DNA of 50,481 nt. Source: Deltaproteobacteria bacterium. GTDB lineage: Bacteria; Myxococcota; Myxococcia; SLRQ01. Each line of letters begins with the position of its first letter. The first letter of the stretch is position 1. The notes beneath the pieces were generated by a model. That model saw nothing but the letters and a program-made list of their open reading frames with translations, made no database searches and was not told where the DNA came from. The DNA lies in contig JARGFU010000014.1 of assembly GCA_029210625.1 (NCBI GenBank), positions 144,400-194,880 of the forward strand, written 5' to 3'. This document shows positions 9,601 to 17,300 of this stretch, one piece after another. The position numbers and the translations under genes were made by a program.

Positions 9601-9893
9601 TCATCGGGGTCTGGCCCCGGCACGCCCTGGTCGACGGCACCTACACCACCCAGCCCGAGTACGCCTTCTGGTTCCAGGACGTCGGCTGGTCGGTGGAGAA
9701 CCACGGGGTGGACCCCGATCTGCAGGTCCCGCTGCCGCCCCACGCCAGCCAGGCCGCGGAGGACCCCCAGCTGGAGCAGGCCGTCGTCGAGGCCCTGGCC
9801 GCCCTGGAGGCGAACCCGCCCCTGCGCCCCGAGTTCGGGCCCCGCCCCGACCGGCGGCCCCCCACCCTGCCGCCTCGCAGGGAAGATCGCTAG
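6609..9893 (+). CDS. Tricorn protease homologue (S41-type serine protease)
   Basis: The 1094-residue protein is close to the family length of about 1070. Residues 1-530 form beta-propeller repeats (LSPGGDLLVFGSADEGETELW and similar). An acidic Glu/Lys/Ala linker sits near 540-565. The second propeller part is followed by the C1 core, a PDZ domain at about 770-860 and the C2 core. The catalytic residues line up with archaeal tricorn (Ser965, His746, Glu1023): His750 in GTSHAYEY, Ser972 in AGSDGDIF and Glu1030 in SVENHGVDPD. The enzyme is expected to degrade oligopeptides released by the proteasome or Lon/Clp in the cytosol; no signal peptide is seen. The ATG at 6609 lacks a Shine-Dalgarno and follows a TAGGTT box. 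It lies 14 nt upstream of the cyclase gene. Confidence 0.93.
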   Translation: MARPSGYYRMPTLHGDRLVFVCEDELFEVSASGGRARQLTDSIGRKVWPRLSPGGDLLVFGSADEGETELWSMPAGGGEARRLTYFGSDARPRSFAPDGRSVIVASTHRAALPKHTELFRVHLEEEGSPRVEALELGLGWDLAEGGPGGAVVLGRHTLDPARWKRYRGGTAGQLWLKPGDSEEFVLLSCEGNVASPFFLGERLYFVSDREGHGNLYSVALEGTQIVDRRRHTDHDDFYVRNASSDGARVVYHAGGDLFVHDPASGETAAVEVDIASSRRARHRRFVDASDFLEDYEPHPQGHRQVVVSRGKVFSFGNWEGPVLVHEGPGGGRHRLARWRHDGEAVVAVTDAPGEEALVVLPLDPALEPTLIEGLDLGRIVELQASPTRPEVALVNHRMQLLHVDLATGKLVELDRGVHSRPGDLAFSPCGSYLAYAYPDTPRTSCIRLAAIDGSGPVDVTRPVLHDGRPVWDPDGRFLFFIGARVFNPVEDGLHFELGFPWGERPYALPLQADVRSPFIKEPMPLKKDDPPEPEPEHEKEKAEAEAEAEKKDDDKIEPIKIDLEGIQDRLLPFPVAQRRIVDLGAGEGRLFFQSEPLEGALHDPYDPREPGPRDELWVWDLEEESLELVTAGIESFTLSRDASTLVYHAGRDLRAVLASDKLPIEDGFNRRAGWIDPGRLRISIDPAAEWRQIFDEAWRLQRDQFWSPDMSQVDWEAVHARYRPLVERVASRTELSDLLWEMQGELGTSHAYEYGGDYPYQPHYRIGHLGADLSLAADGRGFVIERILRGAPGEADEDSPLASPGLDLAAGDVVLAVNGQPVGARRSVGEALLHQAGQEVALTVRRGDGPLRRVTVSTLRHEQDLRYRAWVEERRALVHARSEGKVGYLHLPDMRAAGYAAFHRDFLRECDRDALVIDVRGNGGGNVSQLILEKLARKRVGFDQPRHGTPIPYFQESPAGPLVCLTDELAGSDGDIFCHCFKLLGLGKLVGMRTWGGVIGVWPRHALVDGTYTTQPEYAFWFQDVGWSVENHGVDPDLQVPLPPHASQAAEDPQLEQAVVEALAALEANPPLRPEFGPRPDRRPPTLPPRREDR

Positions 9894-9896
9894 ACT
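9891..9896 (+). promoter_or_regulatory. Putative -10 box TAGACT for leaderless cyclase transcript
   Basis: TAGACT ends 11 nt before the ATG at 9908, and the intervening bases contain no Shine-Dalgarno. The TAG doubles as the tricorn stop. It fits the pattern of six similar boxes in the window. Confidence 0.4.
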
Positions 9897-9907
9897 CTCC
9901 CCTGACG

Positions 9908-11614
9908 ATGTTGCGGATCCACATCCGCTCCCCCGAGGAGCCCCCGCGGGTCGAGGCGCTGTCCGACGGCGAGCACGTCATCGGGCGCCACAGCTCGGCC
10001 GACCTGCGCCTGGCGAGCAAGCGCATCTCCCGCCGGCACGCGATGCTGAAGATCGACGGCCGGGAGGCGGTGCTGACCGACCTGGGCAGCCAGAACGGCA
10101 CCTGGGTCAACGGCCAGCGGGTGGTCGGCCCCAAGCGGGTCCTGGCCGGCGACCGCATCCGCCTGGGCGACTTCGCCCTGCGGATCGAGGCCGAGGAGGG
10201 CCACGTCCCCTGGGCCGAGGACAACGACCTCTCGAGCCTCGCCCCCTCCCACAAGGCCTCGCTGGTCGAGGGCATGCGGGTGGAGACCGAGGGCGTCGTC
10301 CGCGACGCCTTCACCGCCAACCCCATCCTCGATCGCCTCAAGGAGATCGGCGCCATCGTCGAGGGCGCCGAGGTCTCGGTGCCGGCGGGCCGCTCGGCCC
10401 TCGACCCTCTCTCCCTCTTCTCGACGGTCACCGAGCTGATCAACAGCGCCCCCTCGACCGAGGCCTTCCTCGACGAGATCCTGGGCCTGGTCTGCATGGT
10501 CGCCGGCGCCGACGCCGGCGCGGTCGTCCTCCTCGAGGGCGACGACCTGACCCCCTTGTGCGTCCGCCGCCTGACGAAGGCCAGCGAGGAGGAGGGGGTG
10601 CCCATCTCCCGCACCATCGTGAACACCGCGGTGAGCGAGCGGGCGGTGGTCACCACCCACGACGCCAGCCAGGACGAGCGCTTCGAGCAGCAGCAGTCCA
10701 TCGCCCTGATGGGCCTGCGCTCGGTGCTCTGCGCGCCCCTCATCCGCCAGGACGAGGTGCCCGGCGTGCTCTACCTCACCCGGCCCCCGGGGGGCTTCGG
10801 CCGCGAGGAGCAGATGTCGGTGGCCGCCGTCGCGCACCTCGCCGGCATGGGCCTCGAGCGCTCCCGCCTCCACGAGCAGATGGAGAAGGAGGAGCGCCTG
10901 CGCCGCGCCCTCTCCCGCTTCCACGCCCCGGACGTGGTGGACGCCGTCATCGCCCAGGACGCCACCGAGGGCGGCCCCGTCTCGAAGCTCACCCCCGCCG
11001 AGGCCACGGTGCTCTTCTGCGACATCTGCGGCTTCACCAGCGTGGCCGAGGGCGTCGACGCCGAGACCCTCGGCGAGATGCTCAACGAGTTCTACCACGC
11101 GATGACCGAGGCGGTGTTCGAGCAGGGCGGCACCGTCGACAAGTACATCGGCGACTGCGTCATGGCCCTCTTCGGGGTCCCGGTGAGCAAGGGCAACGAC
11201 GCCCTGCGGGCCGTCGAGGCCGCGGTGCAGATGCAGCTGCGCTTCGAGAAGATCGACGCCTGGGCCTCCCGCGGCGCGAGGCTGCGCATCGGCGTGAACA
11301 CCGGCCCCCTCGTCGCCGGCACCGTCGGCTCGGCCCTGCGGCTGGAGTACACCGCCCTGGGCGACGCCGTGAACGTGGCCCAGCGCCTGGAGAGCGTGGC
11401 GCAGCCCGGCCAGATCCTCGCCGGCCCCATCACCGCCGCCGCCGTGCAGAACGCCTATCACCTGCACAGCAAGTCGATGATGAACGTGAAGGGCCGCAAG
11501 GCGCCGGTCGAGGTCTTCGAGATCCTCGGGCGCAAGGCGAGGCACCAGCGCGAGGGCTCGGGCGAGGGGCAGAGCGTGAAGACCGCCATCTCCCGCATCC
11601 CCGACGCCGACTGA
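9908..11614 (+). CDS. FHA-GAF class III adenylate/guanylate cyclase
   Basis: The 568-residue protein is cytosolic, with three domains. The FHA domain (about 20-95) has GRHSSADL, SRRHA and NGTWVNG and should bind phosphothreonine. The GAF domain spans about 170-315. The class III cyclase domain (about 365-540) has metal-binding Asp372 (FCDICGF) and Asp416 (YIGDCVMALFG), and transition-state Asn489 and Arg493 (GDAVNVAQRLE). Substrate choice (ATP or GTP) cannot be settled by eye. The FHA input makes it a plausible target of a Ser/Thr kinase such as the one at 2857-5916; that link is inferred. The ATG at 9908 has no Shine-Dalgarno. The upstream frame stays open into the tricorn gene but does not resemble FHA sequence. 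Confidence 0.92.
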   Translation: MLRIHIRSPEEPPRVEALSDGEHVIGRHSSADLRLASKRISRRHAMLKIDGREAVLTDLGSQNGTWVNGQRVVGPKRVLAGDRIRLGDFALRIEAEEGHVPWAEDNDLSSLAPSHKASLVEGMRVETEGVVRDAFTANPILDRLKEIGAIVEGAEVSVPAGRSALDPLSLFSTVTELINSAPSTEAFLDEILGLVCMVAGADAGAVVLLEGDDLTPLCVRRLTKASEEEGVPISRTIVNTAVSERAVVTTHDASQDERFEQQQSIALMGLRSVLCAPLIRQDEVPGVLYLTRPPGGFGREEQMSVAAVAHLAGMGLERSRLHEQMEKEERLRRALSRFHAPDVVDAVIAQDATEGGPVSKLTPAEATVLFCDICGFTSVAEGVDAETLGEMLNEFYHAMTEAVFEQGGTVDKYIGDCVMALFGVPVSKGNDALRAVEAAVQMQLRFEKIDAWASRGARLRIGVNTGPLVAGTVGSALRLEYTALGDAVNVAQRLESVAQPGQILAGPITAAAVQNAYHLHSKSMMNVKGRKAPVEVFEILGRKARHQREGSGEGQSVKTAISRIPDAD

Positions 11615-11629
11615 TCCTCGGGCCTGGCT

Positions 11630-11944
11630 TCAGGTGGCAGCGATCACCTTGCCCAGCTCCTGCTCGGTGACCCCCAGCGCCAGCAAGGTCCGGATGAGCA
11701 GGTCGATCGACACCGAGGGATCGCCTCCCTCCATCTTCGCGACTCGCGACTGACTGGACTCGACCAGCTCTGCCAGCTGGACCTGCGTCAGTCCCTTCCG
11801 TTTGCGCCCCTGACGAATGTGCTCGCTCAGGCGCAGCTTGATCTCGAAGTACGTCGACTCTGCGTCGGTGAGCTCGAGGAGCTCCCGCACGGTTCCGACC
11901 TTCCATCCCTTCTTCTCGAGGTGAATCTTCTTGCGTCGTTCCAT
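11630..11944 (-). CDS. XRE-family helix-turn-helix protein (HigA-like, solitary)
   Basis: The 104-residue protein starts [17 protein letters not shown]. The HTH lies at about residues 45-95, with [22 protein letters not shown], the classic XRE recognition region, followed by [17 protein letters not shown]. Proteins of this layout are common as antitoxin-like regulators, often beside HigB/RelE toxins, and also occur as integron cassettes. No toxin gene is adjacent: the cyclase gene ends 15 bp away on the opposite strand, and an integron integrase remnant starts on the other side. AGGGGAG lies about 8 nt before the ATG. Its orientation away from the integrase is that of a cassette gene, but no attC site follows its stop. 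Confidence 0.85.
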   Translation of the reverse strand: MERRKKIHLEKKGWKVGTVRELLELTDAESTYFEIKLRLSEHIRQGRKRKGLTQVQLAELVESSQSRVAKMEGGDPSVSIDLLIRTLLALGVTEQELGKVIAAT

Positions 11945-11977
11945 CGGAGCACTCCCCTATATGTCCACATTGGCATA
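11945..11977. promoter_or_regulatory. AT-rich junction with imperfect TATG/CATA palindrome
   Basis: This short gap is AT-richer than its surroundings. It contains TATGTCCACATTGGCATA (about 11959-11976), whose ends TATG and CATA are inverted repeats. On the minus strand CATATAGG lies just upstream of the XRE ribosome site and could be a -10. An XRE autoregulatory operator is plausible. The site also marks the break between the XRE gene and the integrase remnant. Confidence 0.35.
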
Positions 11978-12928
11978 AACCGCCTCTACTTCTTCGGCGA
12001 GGTGCTCGAGCTGCCCCTCGAGCGCATGGAGGAGATCGTCCGGGCCAAGCAGCCCCGCCGCCTCCCCGTCGTGATGAGCCGGCAGGAGGTGAGCGCCGTC
12101 CTCGAGGCGATGGAGGGCCTGCCGCGCCTCATGGCCATGGTCCTCTACAGCGCCGGCCTGCGCTTGATGGAGTGCTGCCGCCTGCGGGTGAAGGACCTCG
12201 ACTTCGACTCCAACCAGCTGATCGTGCGCTGCGGCAAGGGCCAGAAGGACCGGGTCACGCTGCTGGCCGCGGCCGTGGCCGAGCCCCTGCGGGCGCAGCT
12301 ACGCTTCGTCCGGGAGCAGCACCTCGAGGACCTGCGCCGGGGCGCCGGCAACGTCGAGCTGCCCCTCGGCCTCGCGCGCAAGCTGCCGGCCGCGAAGCAG
12401 CAGCTCGCCTGGCAGTGGGCGTTTCCCGCGACCCGCACCTACCGGGACCGCGAGACCGGCGAGCGGCGGCGCCACCACCTGCACGAGACGGTGCTTCAGC
12501 GGGCGGTCAGCGAGGCCGCTCGGGTGGCTGGCCTGCACAAGCGGATCACCACCCACACCTTCCGCCACAGCTTCGCCACCCACCTGCTCGAGGACGGCTA
12601 CGACATCCGCACCGTGCAGCAGCTCCTCGGCCACCGCAGCGTCAGCACCACCATGATCTACACCCACGTCCTCGACCGTGGTCCCTTCGCCGTCCGCAGC
12701 CCCCTCGATGCCCTCGGGGGCGACCGCCCCCCGGCCGCGCGGACCTTCGACCCCTTCGCCGCGACCCTCGCCCACCCGTCCGGTTCCCGGACCTCGGTCC
12801 AGCTATCGGCCGGCTCCCCCGCCCTTTCTCCGTCCATCCAGCCCGGCCCCGCTCCCCGGCGCTACCGCCTGCGGAGGGGGCGCAACGCGCCTTCGAAGTC
12901 CGGGCGCCTGGACCCGGAGGACTTTTGA
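11975..12928 (+). pseudogene. intI: Integron integrase, 5'-truncated (IntI catalytic domain)
   Basis: From [17 protein letters not shown] onward the frame matches integron integrases. It has [36 protein letters not shown] (catalytic Arg), [11 protein letters not shown] (Lys), and the IntI-specific insert with [13 protein letters not shown] and [34 protein letters not shown] (His, Arg), [17 protein letters not shown] (His, nucleophile Tyr) and SPLDAL follow. All tyrosine-recombinase residues are kept. The N-terminal SAM-like core-binding domain (about 80-90 residues) is absent: the sequence before 11975 is antisense to the XRE gene and has no match in this frame. About 70 unrelated residues extend beyond the usual IntI end. 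The first ATG inside the remnant is at 12026. DNA binding is probably lost, so a relic is the best reading. Confidence 0.85.
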
Positions 12929-13195
12929 GAACGTGTGTCCCAGACCGTCACTTCTGCCCAAGTGCCTCCGAACTCGCTTATCAGCATTCCCGATCCGCTA
13001 TGATGTTCGGGCGTTCCTCGGAGGTAGACGGTCGATCCAGGGATCGCTGGGGTCCGTTCTCCCCTTTTCCCGCTCCTTACTCCGACCGTCGAAGGAAAGA
13101 CCCCCGAGTTTCTTCGTGGATACGATTTCGTCTACTGGAAATCTCAACAGTAGCGGGCCAGCCTGCCGCTACCGCTGCGGCGACCCGGCGACTTG
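12929..13195. other. Intergenic region, possible promoter
   Basis: The 267 bp have lower GC than the flanks and no convincing gene. TATGAT at 12999-13004 is a good -10 match, with TTATCA at 12978-12983 as a poorly spaced (15 bp) -35. No attC-like paired core sites, tRNA or strong terminator was found. It may be remnant integron sequence, since it lies downstream of the integrase relic. Confidence 0.4.
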
Positions 13196-13486
13196 ATGCA
13201 AGACCTCCAGGCCATCGAGAAGCACAAACGAACGCTCGCGCAGCAGACGGGCGAGGCGGCCTGCCGGACCAGGATGCTGATCGCGGAGCTCTACCTCCGG
13301 CGTGGCGACTCCCAGACCGCGGCCTGGTGGTACCTCGAGGCCGCGCGGGGCTGGTGGCGCGCGGCCCAGCCCTTCAAGGCCACCGTCGCCCTCGAGAAGG
13401 TGCTCAGGGCGGACCCCGGCCACGAGGAGGCGGCCCGCCTGCTCGAGGAGCTCCACGAGAAGCTCGGACTACCGAAGACGGGGTAG
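13196..13486 (+). CDS. Small TPR-like protein
   Basis: The 96-residue protein starts [19 protein letters not shown]. It has helical repeats [43 protein letters not shown] and [19 protein letters not shown], which read as about two TPR hairpins. Similar short TPR segments in myxobacteria sit in front of cyclic-nucleotide or FHA proteins; here the unit stands alone. An in-frame TTG one codon upstream of the ATG is possible. No signal peptide is seen. The next gene starts 50 bp downstream with TAGAAT at 13484-13489 between them. It probably makes a cytosolic protein-protein contact; partner unknown. Confidence 0.75.
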   Translation: MQDLQAIEKHKRTLAQQTGEAACRTRMLIAELYLRRGDSQTAAWWYLEAARGWWRAAQPFKATVALEKVLRADPGHEEAARLLEELHEKLGLPKTG

Positions 13487-13536
13487 AATCACAGCGCTCG
13501 ACCCGCCGCTGCCGCAGCGCCGGGAGAGAGGTCGCG

Positions 13537-13908
13537 ATGACCACCGCAGCCCTCGTCTTCAGCCTCGTGATCGTCCTCCAGGGGGCCGTGGGCCTGCTCT
13601 CCCCTACCCTCCACCTGGAGCTCGCGCGCCTCCTCCTCCGGCCCGGAAGGCTCCAGCTCGCTGCCGGGTACCGGCTGGCGATGGGCGTGGTCTTCGTCCT
13701 CGCCGCGCCCGCCTCCCGCGCCCCCACCCTCCTGCTGATCCTCGGGATCGTCGTGCTCGTGTCGGGCGTGGTCGCGGCCCTCGTCGGGACCGCCCGCTAC
13801 GGCCGGGTCATCAAGGCCTGGGCCGCCGGGCCGCCCGGGCTGGTCCGCCTCCAGGGCGCCGTCACCGCCGCCGTGGGCCTGCTGCTGGCCTACGCCTTCA
13901 CCGGCTGA
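13537..13908 (+). CDS. Small four-helix membrane protein
   Basis: The 123-residue product starts [19 protein letters not shown] and has about four hydrophobic segments (roughly 3-20, 45-62, 65-85 and 103-121), with Arg-rich loops between. The layout resembles small DUF2065-like inner-membrane proteins, but no diagnostic motif is present. GAGAGAGG lies 4-11 nt before the ATG. It follows the small TPR gene on the same strand and ends 21 bp from the convergent zinc-ribbon gene. Function unknown. Confidence 0.75.
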   Translation: MTTAALVFSLVIVLQGAVGLLSPTLHLELARLLLRPGRLQLAAGYRLAMGVVFVLAAPASRAPTLLLILGIVVLVSGVVAALVGTARYGRVIKAWAAGPPGLVRLQGAVTAAVGLLLAYAFTG

Positions 13909-13929
13909 CCACGCGCAGCGAGCCTCCCC

Positions 13930-14379
13930 CTAGTTCGGGAAGAGCAGCTCGCGCAGCCGCACCACCAGGCGCGAGCGGGCGAGCCTCGGGCCGAAGAGCA
14001 CCTCGAGGGCGGTCGCTTGCGGGCCGGTGGTGAGCGCCAGCACGGCGTGGTTGAAGGCATCGCCGCGCAGGCCCATCTCCAGGTAGGCGAGGGCGAGGTC
14101 GGCGTGGGTCCCGCCCTCGTCCGCGAAGGCCTCGGCGGGCAAGTCGTGCAGGATCCAGCCCTGCTGCTCCAGGTCCCCCTCGGCCCACCGCTCCACCACG
14201 CCCCGCGGGTCGGTCTCGAAGCGCCACAGGCGAGCGAGGACCTCGAAGTCGAGGTGGCCGACGAGCTCGACGAGGCGCCCGCAGCAGCCCGCGCAGACCG
14301 CCGGGCGGTCCTCGGGCAGCCCGGACTCCTCGCTCACGGCATCGCCGCAGAGCGAGCAGGGATGAAGCTCCGGGAGCAC
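13930..14379 (-). CDS. Zinc-ribbon-like protein of unknown function
   Basis: The 149-residue protein begins at a GTG (14379) as MLPELHPCSLCGDAV. Two Cys pairs (CSLC near residue 8 and CAGC near residue 29, followed by another Cys) suggest a zinc ribbon. The rest is helical (LVELVGHLDFEVLARLWRF, THADLALAYLEMGLRGDAF) and TPR-like. Its start lies 10 bp after the stop of the secreted protease gene on the same strand. TAGGAT ends 7 nt before the GTG and no Shine-Dalgarno is present, so it may have its own leaderless transcript. No family is recognised beyond the Cys motif. Confidence 0.75.
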   Translation of the reverse strand: MLPELHPCSLCGDAVSEESGLPEDRPAVCAGCCGRLVELVGHLDFEVLARLWRFETDPRGVVERWAEGDLEQQGWILHDLPAEAFADEGGTHADLALAYLEMGLRGDAFNHAVLALTTGPQATALEVLFGPRLARSRLVVRLRELLFPN

Positions 14380-14386
14380 CCCGACG

Positions 14387-14392
14387 ATCCTA
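14387..14392 (-). promoter_or_regulatory. Putative -10 box TAGGAT for leaderless GTG gene
   Basis: On the minus strand TAGGAT is followed after 7 nt by the GTG start of the zinc-ribbon gene. With the usual 6-7 nt from -10 to +1, transcription would begin at or next to the start codon. It overlaps the end of the upstream protease gene. Confidence 0.45.
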
Positions 14393-17300
14393 TCCCCTCC
14401 GGCGCAGCCGCGGCAGCAGGAGCCCGAGGAGGAGCAGGCCCAGGAGGCTCCCCTCCCCGCTCCCCTCGCTCTCGCAGCTGCAGCCCCGGGAGGTGCCGAT
14501 GTCGCCGCCGCCGTCCACCACGACGCTGCCGGCGTCGCTCGTCCCGCCGTCGGGCACGAAGCAGGTGCCCTCGGGATCGTCGAGGGTCGTGCGGTCGCAG
14601 TCGTCGTCGCGGCCGTTGCAGAGCTGCTCCCCGGCGCCCCGGTAGACGTCGGGCTCGGCGTCGTCGCAGTCGTCGCTGTTCTCCACCCGGCCGGCCGGCG
14701 GCTCGGCGCAGGAGACCAGCGGCAGGACCGAGGCGTCGCCCCGTCCGTCGCCGTCGGCGTCGGGCCAGCTGCGGTTCAGGGGGAGCTCCTCGTCGGTGTT
14801 GCCGTCGCAGTCGTTGTCGATGCCGTCGCAGAGCTCCGGCGCCCGCGGGTGGATGGTGGCGTCGTCGTCCCGGCAGTCCCCGAAGTTGGGGGCGGTGCCC
14901 GGGAGCTGCCGGCAGGAGCGTACGGGCTCTCCGTTCGGGTCGCCGTGCCCGTCGCCGTCGAGGTCGGGCCAGTAGCCGGCCGTGGGCAGGCTCTCGTCGG
15001 TGACGCCGTCGCAGTCGTCGTCCCGGCCGTTGCAGGCCTCGAGCGCCCCGGGCCGCACCTCCCGGTCGTCGTCCCGGCAGTCGTCCCCGTTGGCGACCAG
15101 GCCAGGGGGCGCGCTGCAGGCCGCGGTGGGGATCGCGCGGGCGTCGCCGTAGTTGTCGCCGTCGAGATCGGGCCAGTAGTCGTTGGTCGCCCCCTCGTCG
15201 GTGGCGCCGTCGCAGTCCTGATCGACGCCGTCGCAGAGTTCGGTGGCGCCGGGGTGGATCCAGGGATCGGCGGGCGCGCAGTCGCCGGCTTCGGCGGCGT
15301 AGCCCCCGGGCGCCTGGCAGGCGGCGAGGGTGGGCCCCGCGGCGTCACCCCAGCCATCGCCGTCGCCGTCGAGGAAGAAGTCGGTGGTCGGCAGACCCTC
15401 GTCGGTGGCGCCGTCGCAGTCCTCGTCGGCGAGGTTGCAGAGCTCGGCGGCGCCGGGGTGCATCGAGGGGTTGGCGTCGTTGCAGTCGAGGTCGTTCGCC
15501 GACATCCCGGCGGGCAAGGCGCAGGCCGTGATCGGCGCGGCGCCCGCTGCGCCGAAGCCGTCACCGTCGGTGTCGGGCCAGTAGTCGGCGGCGCTGCCCT
15601 CGGTGGTGGTGGGGTCGCAGTCGTCGTCCCGGCCGCCGTTGCAGAGCTCGAGGGCGCCGGGGTGCACCGAGGCCCGCCCGTCGTCGCAGTCGGAGGCGTC
15701 GGTGACCATGCCGGCTGGCGCCGCGCAGGCCGCGGTGGGCGCCACGCTCGCGTCTCCGTAGCCGTCGCGGTCGCCGTCGGGCCAGTAGTCGGTGGTCACC
15801 CCCTCGTCGGTGGCGCCATCGCAGTCGTCGTCCACGCCGTTGCAGCCCTCGCTCGCGCCCGGGTTCACGGTGGGGTCGCCGTCGTCGCAGTCCCCGGCGG
15901 TCACGGTGAAGCCGTCACCGTCCTGGTCGCCGGGGCTGCTGGCGCCCGTGACGTTCAACGAGTCGAGGTAGAGCCAGTTGCCGTAGCCGTTCTGGTTCAC
16001 GAAGCGCAGCTGGACCGAGGGCTCGCCGAGGTAGGCCGAGAGGTCGATGGTCTCGGTGCGCCACTCGCCCGGGGCCGGAGTGTAGTAGGCCTGCAGGTCC
16101 GCGGCGGTGGCCAGCGCGGTGCTCTCCTTGAAGAAGACCTGGCTCCAGCTCCCCCCGCAGTCGGTGGAGACCTCGACCCCCAGGCCATCCCAGAGGGTGT
16201 CGTTGTAGCGGGCGTAGGCGAGGTCGAAGCTCAGGGTGACCGGCCCGCCCGTCCGGGCCAGGTCGAGGTAGGGGCCGTAGAGCCAGTCGACCTGGCCGCT
16301 GGAGTTGTAGTCGTAGTTGTTCACCGTCGCCGACGCGCTGCTGCCCGCGCTGCCCACCGCGCTGCTCTGCTCCCAGGTGAAGGAGCCGTCGGGGTTCTCC
16401 AGCTGCCAGCCCGGCGGCGGGAAGGTGCCCCCCTCGAAGTCCTCGCCAAAGGGGAGGGAGCGCCCCACCGCCGAGAGGGTGGTGAAGCTGGTCGTGGCGA
16501 CGTCGTTGGCGGGGTTCTCGTCGGTGCCGCCGTTGGGGGCGACCAGGGTCACGGTCACCGTGTGGCTGCCCACCCCCACCACGTGGGAGGAGAAGGTCAC
16601 GGTGGCGGCCGCGTGGGTGGCCAGGCTGCCGGTCCAGCTGCGCGTCTCCACCGGCACGCCGTCGACCTGCAGCACCAGCTGAGCCGAGACGAGGGCGGCG
16701 GTGCCCCGGTTGCGCAAGATCACCTCGGGGGTGATCGACGAGACGCAGGTGCTGGTGCCCCCCACCGGAGCGGTGAGGGTGAGCTGCGCGTCGAGGGGGA
16801 CGGTGGGGGTGAAGGGGTCGAGGCCGTCGATCCCGGTGGGCGCGGTCCCGGCGGGATCGAGCCAGTCGCGCAGGCGCTCGCTGGCGCTGTTGCCGTCCCA
16901 GGAGACGTCGAAGCGGCCGTAGAGATCCTCGAGGTTGTTGCCGCAGGCGGCGCTGCCGCCGTGGAGCTGCCCGACGATGCGGTGGTCGGGGCCGAAGAGG
17001 GGCGAGCCCGAGGAGCCACCCTCGGTGGTGCCGTCGTCCCAGTCCTGCACCTCCCAGTGATCGTTCGGCCCGCCCCCGTAGGCGGCCGCCACGGCCGGGT
17101 CGTTGTCGAAGGAGATCTTCTTGATGTCCCCGCTGGGGTGGTGGATGCCCACCGAGGCGCTCGGCGGCGAGCTGCTGCGGTTCCAGCCGGCGTAGTAGGG
17201 CGTGAAGGAGGCCGGGGGCGCGGTGTCCAGCTCGATCAGGCAGAAGTCGGAGTCGACCCGCCGGGCTCGCAGGGTCGCGCCGGAGAGGGTGTCGTGGGGC

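Noticed and set aside
11600-11640. Possible attC site after the XRE stop
   Set aside because: No GTTRRRY or RYYYAAC pair with an imperfect palindrome is present in the short gap to the cyclase gene.
11630-11944. Complete toxin-antitoxin pair
   Set aside because: No toxin-like frame sits on either side; only the HTH protein is present.
13930-14379. Promoter-less extension of the secreted protease operon as the only source of expression
   Set aside because: Cotranscription is possible, but the TAGGAT box next to the GTG offers an independent start, so I did not commit to one.
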